DNA from: Verrucomicrobiota bacterium
GTDB taxonomy: Bacteria > Verrucomicrobiota > Verrucomicrobiia > Limisphaerales > UBA1100
Length of the DNA stretch: 11,088 bases
Assembly: GCA_028872645.1 (NCBI GenBank)
Contig: JAPKDK010000081.1
Coordinates: forward strand, 1 to 11,088
Reading direction: 5' to 3'
Shown here: positions 1-6,862 of the stretch, piece by piece
Layout of the letters: the number at the start of each line of letters is the position of its first letter
Position numbering within the stretch: position 1 is the stretch's first letter
Made by a program: the position numbers and the translations under genes
The notes under the pieces: generated by a model
Databases searched by the model: none
The model's input: the letters and a program-made list of their open reading frames with translations, nothing else
Told to the model about the DNA's origin: nothing

Positions 1-2311
1 TCATGGTGAGCGTGGTAGGATAGAAATTAGGCGAAACAAAACGATTCGGGAGCAGGATCGACTCGGCCAGGTATTGTGGAGAGAAGCGGGTATGCACACC
101 CACCAGCGAGGGGCCGATGCTGCCGCCCTTGCCGTCTTCTGGAGCCAGGTGGCAGGCGATGCAACCACGCGCCGCGAACAGTTTCTTGCCGACCGGCGCC
201 TTGCCTTTGCGATAGGTGGTGTTCCAGTCCATGCCGACAAATGCAGGGGGAATCTTTTCGTTGCTTGATAGGGTTGCCATCTTCAGGGCTCGCAGAGCTT
301 TCTTTTGGGCAGCTGCGTTCTGCGATGCTTTCGACTTGGACCCCAAATCGACACCAGCGCCCTTAAGAATCGTCAACACCTTGGGGTCGACCTCGGCATT
401 TTTCAGAAAGAACAATTGGACTGCGGCAGGAAGTTGAACGCTTGAGGACGGATCGTCCAAGGCCTTGGCAAGAAGAGAAAAATGCGGAGCGACTGCTTTC
501 CTGTTGTCTTCGTCACGCCACCACTCGGCCGGCATGTAAATGAAGATCGGTTTACCAAGGTCGGCCAGCCTGATCGGGCCGTCGGCCTGCGCAAAGGCCA
601 TTTGATTTGGGCGAGCCAATTCCCGAACCTTCGGGAAGTTCGTGGTCGACTCGATGGCCTGCCAGATGTGGAAACCAGCGGCATTCACGGCACCTTGACG
701 AACGAGCTCGGATTCATCTGCAGCCCACCCAGTCAGTTCGGCAGCCGATGCGCGGCGGGCCAGCAACTGGGCGGCGGACTGGCGGACGAAGGCATCGGGG
801 CCGGCGGCGAGGTGAACGACCGATTCCGGCAGTTTGGCATCCGGGACCGCATGGAGGTATTCCAAGAGAGCGTGCCGAACACCCGGCGACTTTGCCTTGG
901 CTAGGATCGCCTTCACCTCGAGGGGTTCAAACTTCGATGGAAACTCAGCCATTACCCGAATCGCCAATTCGCTGGTCGGCTCAGCACTGACGGCCAGCTT
1001 ACGGATGCGCTTCACGGATGCGTCGTCCCCATGAGCCGCCGCCAAATAGATGAGGGAGCTTAAGTTAGTGGCGGAGGATGGTGCTTTTAGAAAACGTTCG
1101 GCAGCTTGCTTCAGGACGGGGCCCCGGCGGCGCAGAATTTCCTGATGGGCCTTGTAGCGGACGGTCCATGACTTATCGAGCAAGTCGATCAGATCAGATT
1201 TGCTGAGATCCACACTGGCCGCAGGGGCTTTAGGAGAAATCAACAACAAGTCGGTCTGGCGAACCGGAGAACCTTCGTTGCCTTGCATGTAGCAAACCGA
1301 TACCACCATGCGTCCGTCGTTCAACGGCGTGATGGATACCGGTCGGCGCAAGCCGTCGGCGCGGAGAAAAAAATCGGTGGGGGCGGTAAACCCGGCCCCG
1401 TTGGCGGAGATCGAATGTCGGCTAACCGTTCGGTTTCCCCAGTTGGCGACCAGCACCGCGCCGTTGTACCAACATTGCCCGACTGGAACGTCCAGCTCCA
1501 GGTTGACAACCGGCAGCAAGTCCCGCCGCTTCGGGCTTTGACGGGCCGACCATCCCCGGACCCAACCGTGCCACGAATGACGCGGCGCATAAACGAGCTT
1601 GCCCGGCGACGCAGCAGCGCCTTCCTGATCATTGTCGTTGGCGAACAAACGCCAGTTCGGGTCGAAGGATATCCCACAGCTGTTGCGCAAGCCGCTCGCG
1701 TGAACGGTCAGGGAGTGATCCTCCAGCCGATAGCGAAAAACGGCGCCGACCCCGGTATACGGCACTTCCTTGTTGTCTGGCCCGACGTAAAAAACCCAAT
1801 GCCACAAATGATCCGGCCGCGAGCGATCCCAGTGCATGTGCGGTTGAGGATCCCCCATGGAAAGGAAGAGGTCACCGGTGGGTCCAAGCTCCATGCCATG
1901 GAGGCCTTGATGAAAATGCCCCTGAGGCTGGCCCCATAACAATTTTTCAGGTTTTAGGTTGCTCCGCTGGGTGACCGCGTCGCGCATTCGGTAGAGCGCC
2001 GTGTTGGTCAGGACAAAGAGGTCATTGCCGTAGACCTCAAGGTCATAGAGCCAAGAATCTTTGGGGAAGCGATACAATTCCCGACGCGGTCCGAAGCCAC
2101 CGTCCGCAGTTGGTTCGTAGACGAACAACGCCTCGCGACAACCGACGAACAGGCGCCCGGAAAGGTCCATTGTTTGGCTGACGAAAAAAGCTTTCTCGTC
2201 GCTATCGATCAGCTCCACTTTCAAGGTTTTGTCGGCCAAGTGAATGCCGGGCACCTCACCCGATGCCGTAAGGGCAAGCAGACAAAATGGGAATAGAAAT
2301 AGTGTTCTCAT
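1..2311 (-). CDS. PVC-type membrane-bound dehydrogenase with HEAT-like region and cytochrome c domain (3' end outside window)
   Basis: I read this frame codon by codon. It is open without a stop from ATG 2311 to the window edge (770 residues), so the C-terminus is missing. Residues 1-18 look like a signal peptide (MRTLFLFPFCLLALTASG). Residues about 25-350 look like a six-bladed sugar-dehydrogenase-type propeller, with HQGLHGMELGPTGDLFLSMG near 132-151 and LRNSCGISFDPNWRLFAND near 208-226. About 370-640 is alanine/leucine-rich and helical, as in HEAT repeats. A c-type heme site CIACH lies at 717-721, followed by a GPSLVGV segment. This order (propeller, HEAT, PVC heme domain) is that of the Pirellula/Verrucomicrobium dehydrogenase families. 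It probably oxidises a sugar or alcohol in the periplasm and passes electrons to heme; the substrate is unknown. It is last of three same-strand genes, 73 bp after its neighbour. Its base composition is less GC-rich than the neighbours. No strong ribosome binding site is seen; the start was chosen for the signal peptide. Confidence 0.88.
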   Translation of the reverse strand, partial: MRTLFLFPFCLLALTASGEVPGIHLADKTLKVELIDSDEKAFFVSQTMDLSGRLFVGCREALFVYEPTADGGFGPRRELYRFPKDSWLYDLEVYGNDLFVLTNTALYRMRDAVTQRSNLKPEKLLWGQPQGHFHQGLHGMELGPTGDLFLSMGDPQPHMHWDRSRPDHLWHWVFYVGPDNKEVPYTGVGAVFRYRLEDHSLTVHASGLRNSCGISFDPNWRLFANDNDQEGAAASPGKLVYAPRHSWHGWVRGWSARQSPKRRDLLPVVNLELDVPVGQCWYNGAVLVANWGNRTVSRHSISANGAGFTAPTDFFLRADGLRRPVSITPLNDGRMVVSVCYMQGNEGSPVRQTDLLLISPKAPAASVDLSKSDLIDLLDKSWTVRYKAHQEILRRRGPVLKQAAERFLKAPSSATNLSSLIYLAAAHGDDASVKRIRKLAVSAEPTSELAIRVMAEFPSKFEPLEVKAILAKAKSPGVRHALLEYLHAVPDAKLPESVVHLAAGPDAFVRQSAAQLLARRASAAELTGWAADESELVRQGAVNAAGFHIWQAIESTTNFPKVRELARPNQMAFAQADGPIRLADLGKPIFIYMPAEWWRDEDNRKAVAPHFSLLAKALDDPSSSVQLPAAVQLFFLKNAEVDPKVLTILKGAGVDLGSKSKASQNAAAQKKALRALKMATLSSNEKIPPAFVGMDWNTTYRKGKAPVGKKLFAARGCIACHLAPEDGKGGSIGPSLVGVHTRFSPQYLAESILLPNRFVSPNFYPTTLTM

Positions 2312-2384
2312 TGCTGGGAGAATCCTACCCCACCATCCTGATTCAGAGAAGTTCAGAGGATCCTCACCATCATTTTGGTTTCGG

Positions 2385-3797
2385 TCACCGCAGCCACGGT
2401 TGGAATTGCAGCGCGAACACATCGGCGTTTTTTACTTCAATGCGGAGGCGCACGACTGGGTGCTTGCGGCGTAGGGCGCTGATGTCGGAGCCCGATTTCC
2501 AACCTACAGTGAGGTTTAGGCTGTCGCCGATTAGGGGCTTGCAGTCGGCGAGGGTGTGGCCGGGGATGGGTTGGCAGCCGGGGGTGAAGAGGCCGACACG
2601 GACTTGGCCGCCTTTGGCGGTTTTGAAATTCAGTGTTAAGCGTTCGGCGAGTCGTCCCAACGTGATGGGCTTGGTGATGAGCAGCCCGCCCATGGCGCCG
2701 GCGCGCAGAGATACGAAACCATCTTTGCGATACTCGAAGCGGCGCACGCGGGTATCGGGGCCGGTGTAGTAGGCCTCGGTGGCGTAAACGGAAAGGGACA
2801 TGGGGCGGCTGGCGATTTCCACGAGTCCCCACGCCATGTAGTTGCTGCGGTTGCCCTTTCGATCTTTCGGCGCGCTCTCGGGAATGACCGGCTCGAGCCA
2901 GCGGTGAAAGTGCCGCCCATCGCGGCTGAGCATCAGCGTAGGCTCCACGCGCGAGCCTTGTTCGGGCAGAAAGCGAGTGGGGAAGCCGATGAGCAAATGC
3001 GGCGCGCGCTCGTATGGCTCAATGGCGTTGGTGTAAAGGTGCTGTGCGGGGATGCCCTTTTGGTATTCGAGCAAAACCGGCTTGGTCCAGTTCACAAAAT
3101 CGGGCGAGGTACCGGTCATGATGGCGCGTTTGCCGTTGACGAAGGTGCGATGGTACTCGCGGTACTGTTTCGTGTGGGCGTCCCAAAAGGCGAGGTTCTG
3201 CGAATCAAACGCTCCCTCGGTGATGACGGGTTTATTTTTAATCAGCTTCCAGTGGATGCCGTTGGGCGACTGGAAAACGTACAGCCCCTTCTTCCCCGTC
3301 GGCCGGCCGCGGGCGATGCCTTTGTAACGCGCCTCGGGCGGGCAGTTGGGATTGCTATCCTTGAACGCCACGAAGCAGTGCGTGCCGATGCCGTCGAACA
3401 CGATGTTGTTTTCCTTCGAGCCGTTGAACTCGAACAGCCCCAGCTTCGGCTTGGTCCAGTGGATGCCGTCCTTGCTTTCCGCATAACAAGTCACCTCGCG
3501 ATGTGTCGCCCGCTTCGCCTTCGTGTCCCAATGCGATCCGCGGTAGTACATCCTGAAAATATTTCCGTCGCGAAAGATGGTGTAGTACGCGCAGGTGTTC
3601 CCCTCCCAAGGCGCGCCGGTAGTGAACACCACCTCCTTCGCCACCGGTTGGTGCAGGTGCTGCTTCAAGTCGCCGGAGAGTTTGGCGATGATATGGTTGT
3701 CCACAAACAGCTCGCGCGCGGTGCCGTGTTTGCCAAGTTGAAGAGGCGCGCCGACAACCGCCTGCGCGATGAACGCGAGGATGAGGATTATTTTCAT
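2385..3797 (-). CDS. Secreted five-bladed beta-propeller glycosidase-like protein
   Basis: The protein is 470 residues from ATG 3797. A GTG two codons upstream (3803) is an alternative start; ATG was preferred because it directly opens the signal peptide MKIILILAFIAQAVVGA. Four repeated motifs of the S-x-D/N-G-x-H-W type mark propeller blades: SKDGIHW (108-114), SPNGIHW (177-183), SPDFVNW (231-237) and SRDGRHF (291-297). FDSQNLAFWD (197-206) is another typical blade sequence. From about 370 the chain changes to a beta-sandwich-like region (GGLLITKPI, LTLNFKTAKGGQVRVGLFTP). The blade pattern matches the GH32/43/68-like superfamily of secreted glycan-acting proteins common in planctomycetes and Verrucomicrobiota. 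I cannot assign catalytic acids or a substrate, and a non-catalytic sugar-binding role is possible. The start lies 10 bp after the DUF1501 stop, so the two are very likely co-transcribed. Confidence 0.85.
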   Translation of the reverse strand: MKIILILAFIAQAVVGAPLQLGKHGTARELFVDNHIIAKLSGDLKQHLHQPVAKEVVFTTGAPWEGNTCAYYTIFRDGNIFRMYYRGSHWDTKAKRATHREVTCYAESKDGIHWTKPKLGLFEFNGSKENNIVFDGIGTHCFVAFKDSNPNCPPEARYKGIARGRPTGKKGLYVFQSPNGIHWKLIKNKPVITEGAFDSQNLAFWDAHTKQYREYHRTFVNGKRAIMTGTSPDFVNWTKPVLLEYQKGIPAQHLYTNAIEPYERAPHLLIGFPTRFLPEQGSRVEPTLMLSRDGRHFHRWLEPVIPESAPKDRKGNRSNYMAWGLVEIASRPMSLSVYATEAYYTGPDTRVRRFEYRKDGFVSLRAGAMGGLLITKPITLGRLAERLTLNFKTAKGGQVRVGLFTPGCQPIPGHTLADCKPLIGDSLNLTVGWKSGSDISALRRKHPVVRLRIEVKNADVFALQFQPWLR

Positions 3798-3807
3798 GGG
3801 CACAAAA

Positions 3808-5196
3808 CTAAAAAAGTTCAGTCAGTGGCCGGCCTTTTTCGACGATGTTGAAAAGACGGCCGGAGGCGTCGGTGGCAGTCAAGTCGTCGATGCCCATGGC
3901 GTGGTAGACGGTGTGGGCGATGTTCTCGGGGCCCATGATTTTTTCGACGGGGTACTCTGCGAACTCGTCGGTTTTGCCATAGGTTTGCCCGCCGCGAATG
4001 CCGCCGCCGGCGAGCACGACGCTTTGGCAGGCGGTCCAGTGATCGCGGCCGCCGCCGGTGGTGCCGCCGGATCGCGGGTCGCCAATCTTTGGTTTGCGGC
4101 CCATTTCGCTGGTGAGCATCACGAGCGTGGAATCGAGTAGGCCGCGCTGGGCGAGGTCCTCCAGCAACGCGGAATAGCATTGGTCGAAGCGCGGCAGCAG
4201 ATCGGTTTTGAGGCAGTTGAAATTATTCCCGTGCGTGTCCCAGCCGCCGGCGCTGCGGCATTTTTTGGCAAGCTTGGAGTTGATGCCGTCTACTTTCCAA
4301 AACACAGTGACAAAGGGCACACCGGCTTCCACGAGGCGGCGGGCCATGAGCATGCTCATGCCGTTGAGATCTTCGCCGTAGCGTTCGCGCACTTTTTTCG
4401 GTTCGCTGGCGATGTCGAATGCGCCCGCGGTTTCGGTGCTGGAAAGGAGATCAAAAGCTTTCTGTTGTTGGCGTGTGTAATTGGCGATGGCGGGGTCGAT
4501 GTCGGCAGCGCGGCGGGCGTTGTTGATGGCTTCGAGAAAAACTTTACGATCGGCCAATCGCTTGCGGTCCATTCCATCAGTGAGCGTAAGCGAAGGCGCG
4601 GTGAAGTTCAGCGGCTTGGCGTGTTGGCCGTAGATGTAAAATGGATCGTGCTCGAGGCCGAGCCGTCCGGCGAATTGGCCGGGGCGCGTGTAGGGCGCGC
4701 GGCTGGGCTTGGTGGGCAGCGTGATGACTTGCGGCAGCTTCGGATGCTTCGGCCGGCGCTGGCCAATCACGCAGCCCATGTACGGCGCGTCCGTGGCGTA
4801 AGGCCGGCGGTTGTTGCCTTCGGTGCGAAAAGTGAGGTCCGGCGCGTTGCCGGTGAGGTTGTAATAATAACCGGCGTGATGGTCGCCGGTGGCGCGGCCG
4901 AAATCCGTGACCGACCGCACGATGGCGAGGTGTTTGCCTTGCTTGGCGGTGAGCGGGAGATGCTCACAAATGTCCACGCCCGGCGCGGTGGTTTTGATGG
5001 GGCGGAACGGGCCGCGATATTCGATCGGCGCCTCGGGTTTCATATCCCACATATCAATGTGCGAAGAGCCGCCGCAGAGGAAAAACAGAATGGTGGATTT
5101 GGCCGGCTTCGCGCGCGCGTCCGGCGCGCCAAGCGAAGGAAATGCCAACCCGCCCAAACTGGCGGTAGACGCCATGAGAAATGCACGTCGATCCAT
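3808..5196 (-). CDS. DUF1501 family protein with Tat signal
   Basis: The protein is 462 residues from ATG 5196. The frame extends 18 codons further upstream, but this start places a twin-arginine leader (MDRRAFLMASTASLGGLAF) at the N-terminus, as usual for the family. Typical DUF1501 blocks follow in order: FLCGGSSHIDMWDMKPEAP (39-57), GDHHAGYY (105-112), GGWDTHGNN (317-325), TSEMGRKPKI (362-371) and GRDHW (383-387). DUF1501 proteins are related in fold to the alkaline phosphatase/sulfatase superfamily; the His, Asp and Glu residues in these blocks are candidate metal ligands. The biochemical role is not established. In PVC genomes the usual partner is a DUF1549/DUF1553 cytochrome protein. 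Here the downstream partner is instead a propeller protein, then a heme dehydrogenase. It is transcribed divergently from the DUF1080 gene across 209 bp. Confidence 0.93.
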   Translation of the reverse strand: MDRRAFLMASTASLGGLAFPSLGAPDARAKPAKSTILFFLCGGSSHIDMWDMKPEAPIEYRGPFRPIKTTAPGVDICEHLPLTAKQGKHLAIVRSVTDFGRATGDHHAGYYYNLTGNAPDLTFRTEGNNRRPYATDAPYMGCVIGQRRPKHPKLPQVITLPTKPSRAPYTRPGQFAGRLGLEHDPFYIYGQHAKPLNFTAPSLTLTDGMDRKRLADRKVFLEAINNARRAADIDPAIANYTRQQQKAFDLLSSTETAGAFDIASEPKKVRERYGEDLNGMSMLMARRLVEAGVPFVTVFWKVDGINSKLAKKCRSAGGWDTHGNNFNCLKTDLLPRFDQCYSALLEDLAQRGLLDSTLVMLTSEMGRKPKIGDPRSGGTTGGGRDHWTACQSVVLAGGGIRGGQTYGKTDEFAEYPVEKIMGPENIAHTVYHAMGIDDLTATDASGRLFNIVEKGRPLTELF

Positions 5197-5408
5197 GCGG
5201 AAAATATTCAATGCCCAAGGCAAAATGTCCAATGAAATCTCAACCCTCAAAAACCCAAACCGCGCGCTGTCGGGAGGAGCTTGCGAGTCTGCGGGGTCTC
5301 AATGCCGGCTCGCAGGCTTGTTTCTCCAAACACAACAGCAAATTGGGACACCCCGGTTTAGGATTTGGTCATTGGCGTTTGAGCATTTCCCCTGTATTCT
5401 TCGGCATG
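5194..5408. repeat. Mirrored start regions of divergent DUF1501 and DUF1080 genes
   Basis: Reading outward from the intergenic region, both genes are preceded by the same arrangement. On the plus strand, 5365-5408 reads TTGGTCATTGGCG, then TTTGAGCATT, then TATTCTTCGGCATG. On the minus strand, 5232-5194 reads TTGGACATTTTGCC, then TTGGGCATTG, then TATTTTCCGCATG. The arms are imperfect inverted repeats, each ending at a start codon, about 130 bp apart. They could be duplicated promoters, a shared operator, or the ends of a small dispersed repeat. The spacer also holds a weak hairpin (CTTGCGAG with CTCGCAGG, about 5280-5317). The alignment was done by eye with small gaps. Confidence 0.5.
5372..5400 (+). 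promoter_or_regulatory. Candidate sigma-70-type promoter of the DUF1080 gene
   Basis: TTGGCG (5372-5377) and TATTCT (5395-5400) are separated by exactly 17 bp, each matching four of six consensus positions. Predicted transcription would begin at or next to the ATG at 5406, giving a leaderless or nearly leaderless message. That fits the absence of a Shine-Dalgarno before this start. The evidence is a motif match only. Confidence 0.4.
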
Positions 5409-6152
5409 AAATTCATTCTGCCGTTGTTCCTCGCCTTCGCTTTCACCCTTTCCGCCGCCGAACCCAAGGAGTTTGAAAAGGGCACCGGACCCGGTTGGCG
5501 GGCGATGTCCGAGGCGGATTTCACCAACGTGAACTGCAAGCCCGACACTTGGAAGTGGGGCAAGGACGGCCTCATCCAATGCACCGGTAAACCGGTCGGC
5601 GTCATCCGCACTAAGAAGCCGGTGACCAATCTTGAGTTGGTCGTACAATGGCGGCATATGAAACACGGTGGCAACAGCGGCGTATTTCTGTGGGCGATGC
5701 CCGAGAGTATCAAGAATCTTGAGGCCGGCAAAGGCCGTCTGCCGTGGGGCATCGAGGTGCAGGTTTTGGATTTAGGCTACGAGACGAATTGGGAGAAATC
5801 AAAAGGCAAGCCGTCGAATTGGTTCACCTCGCACGGCGATGTTTTTCCCACCGGCAAAGCGCGTATGAAAGCCTTCACGCCGCAGATTACTTACAAGCGC
5901 GCGGATGGTTCGGAATACACCGTTGGCAATCCCAAGAGCAGTCGTAGTTTTCCCACTCAACGCCTCACCCACGGCGTTGGCAAATGGAATCATTATTATA
6001 TTCGCGCGGTTGATGGCGAAGTGAAGCTGTGGGTAAACGGCGTGATGGTGAGCGGCGGCAAAGAATGCAAACCGGCCACCGGCTTTCTGTGTTTGGAAAG
6101 CGAAGGCTCGCCCATCGAATTCAAAGGCCTGCGAATCCGCGAGCTGCCCTAA
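5406..6152 (+). CDS. Secreted DUF1080 protein (3-keto-disaccharide hydrolase-type)
   Basis: The protein is 248 residues from ATG 5406. The frame is open further upstream, but this start gives a clean signal peptide (MKFILPLFLAFAFTLSAAEP) and a promoter fits just ahead. Family features in order: WKWGKDGLIQCTGKPVGVI (49-67), HGGNSGVFLWAMPES (87-101) with the hallmark NSGVFL, GIEVQVLD (115-122), TSHGDVFP (141-148), GKWNHYYIRAVDGEVKLWVN (192-211), and the closing GFLCLESEGSPIEFKGLRI (226-244). The fold is a concanavalin-like jelly roll. Characterised members cleave or eliminate 3-keto-sugars produced from disaccharides. The protein is probably periplasmic or extracellular and plausibly acts with the oxidoreductase and glycosidase-like genes on the other side of the divergent region. 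Its TAA overlaps the stop of the converging gene at 6149. Confidence 0.92.
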   Translation: MKFILPLFLAFAFTLSAAEPKEFEKGTGPGWRAMSEADFTNVNCKPDTWKWGKDGLIQCTGKPVGVIRTKKPVTNLELVVQWRHMKHGGNSGVFLWAMPESIKNLEAGKGRLPWGIEVQVLDLGYETNWEKSKGKPSNWFTSHGDVFPTGKARMKAFTPQITYKRADGSEYTVGNPKSSRSFPTQRLTHGVGKWNHYYIRAVDGEVKLWVNGVMVSGGKECKPATGFLCLESEGSPIEFKGLRIRELP

Positions 6153-6585
6153 ACTTCCGCGAGCAGCACCACGTAATTTTCCCCGTACGCCTTCGCGCAC
6201 TTGGAGCAGGTGGTGTAGTAAAACAATTGCCGCTTCAGCGTTTCATTTTTTTCGCCGTGGCGAGGGTGCCCTTCGGAAACGCGCGACAGAAATCTTTCCC
6301 TCAATTGTACGTTGTCCGCGCCGGGCAATTTATCGGCCACGGAAATGTAAACCCCCGATTTCCACATCGAACATTTATCCGAAAGTACGATGATCGCGAG
6401 TCTTTCACACCGGCCGCCTCGATGAATTCCATGCTGCGCATCATCACGCCGCCGAAGTTTAGCGGGATGTGAGACTGACAACGCACCGTGTCGCGCACAA
6501 ACGGTTTGACCTCCCACTCGATGATTTGATCCTCCCAAGGCGCGAGGTCAAAACGGGGGCAACAGCCGATTTCAGATTCGCTCAT
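6149..6585 (-). pseudogene. Small conserved uncharacterised protein gene, disrupted by a one-base frameshift
   Basis: Two overlapping minus-strand frames together form one protein of about 145 residues. The N-terminal part starts at ATG 6585 (MSESEIGCCPRFDLAPWEDQ, later RCQSHIPLNFGGVMMRSMEF and IEAAG). The C-terminal part, in the next frame, runs LAIIVLSDKCSMWKSGVYIS and ends YYTTCSKCAKAYGENYVVLL before TAG 6149. I recall a widespread uncharacterised bacterial family with this architecture (GCCP-F-DP---W near the start, HIPLNFG, IVLSDE--LW, YYTTCPKCAK-YGKNYVV at the end); this is from memory, not a search. The frames meet around 6395-6415, and loss of one base there explains the change. The CxxC pairs (CC near residue 8; CSKC near the end) could bind metal. 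It may be a recent pseudogene, a sequencing or assembly error, or recoding; the rest of both halves looks intact. Confidence 0.75.
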
Positions 6586-6760
6586 CGCCAAAAACCATAT
6601 TTTTCCAAAAAAACATTTCAACTTAAAACAGCTAATATACACAAAAAACTTGGCTAAAATGGCTAATTACATGTTTTTCAGGCGCGAATAGCGTCAACTC
6701 GGATGAGGAAAAAATGAAAATATTTGTAAGAAATGGGGTCCGTTTTGCGAATATATACAT
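6586..6760. other. AT-rich intergenic stretch
   Basis: No convincing gene is seen. It is much more AT-rich than its surroundings. It should hold the promoter for the minus-strand frameshifted gene: on that strand TATATT (6639-6634) lies about 50 bp before the start codon and TTGACG (6697-6692) lies further upstream, but their spacing does not form one good promoter. A short direct repeat TGGCTAAAA/TGGCTAATT occurs at about 6651-6668. Confidence 0.5.
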
Positions 6761-6855
6761 AGAGGGTGTTAGGTCCTCTCGCACGGGGGAGGTTCCGTGT
6801 GTAATTGGGTTGTGCAAAAGTAGCGGCGCCCCTTACGGGGGCGTCGTTTTTCCGT
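6761..6855 (+). ncRNA. Candidate small structured RNA with three hairpins ending in a terminator
   Basis: Three stem-loops sit nearly end to end on the plus strand. Hairpin 1 pairs AGAGG (6761-6765) with CCTCT (6775-6779). Hairpin 2 pairs CGCACGG (6780-6786) with CCGTGTG (6795-6801) around the loop GGGAGGTT, which resembles a ribosome binding site. A 21-nt linker leads to hairpin 3, the terminator. The stems of hairpins 2 and 3 contain G-U pairs that form only if the plus strand is transcribed. A TATATA (6752-6757) sits where a -10 box would be, but I find no good -35. No known RNA family is recognised. The alternative is that this is the 3' end of a longer transcript or of a small coding gene. 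Confidence 0.5.
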
Positions 6856-6860
6856 TTTTT
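6823..6860 (+). terminator. Strong intrinsic terminator, plus-strand orientation
   Basis: GCGGCGCCCC (6823-6832) pairs with GGGGCGTCGT (6838-6847) across a TTACG loop. This gives ten pairs including two G-U, followed by a T-tract broken by CCG. Both G-U pairs become C-A mismatches on the other strand, and only a short T-run follows there, so it works mainly for plus-strand RNA. No protein gene ends just upstream on the plus strand. It lies directly beyond the 3' end of the minus-strand gene at 6863 and could weakly serve it too. Confidence 0.75.
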
Positions 6861-6862
6861 TC

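Noticed and set aside
1283..1939. 218-codon plus-strand open frame
   Set aside because: It is antisense to the dehydrogenase gene, whose frame is open across the whole region and carries propeller motifs.
2356..2365. Perfect 10-bp palindrome GAGGATCCTC between two minus-strand genes
   Set aside because: It is too short and has no T-tract or repeat elsewhere; it is probably chance.
2904..3851. 315-codon plus-strand open frame
   Set aside because: It lies antisense to the propeller gene, whose signal peptide and repeated motifs are clear. Its composition is typical of a GC-rich shadow frame.
4180..5235. 351-codon plus-strand open frame
   Set aside because: It is antisense to the DUF1501 gene, which has a Tat leader and family motifs. 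No recognisable domain is seen.
6632..6817. 61-codon minus-strand open frame
   Set aside because: It overlaps the candidate RNA on the opposite strand. It has no domain, ribosome binding site or family resemblance that I can support.
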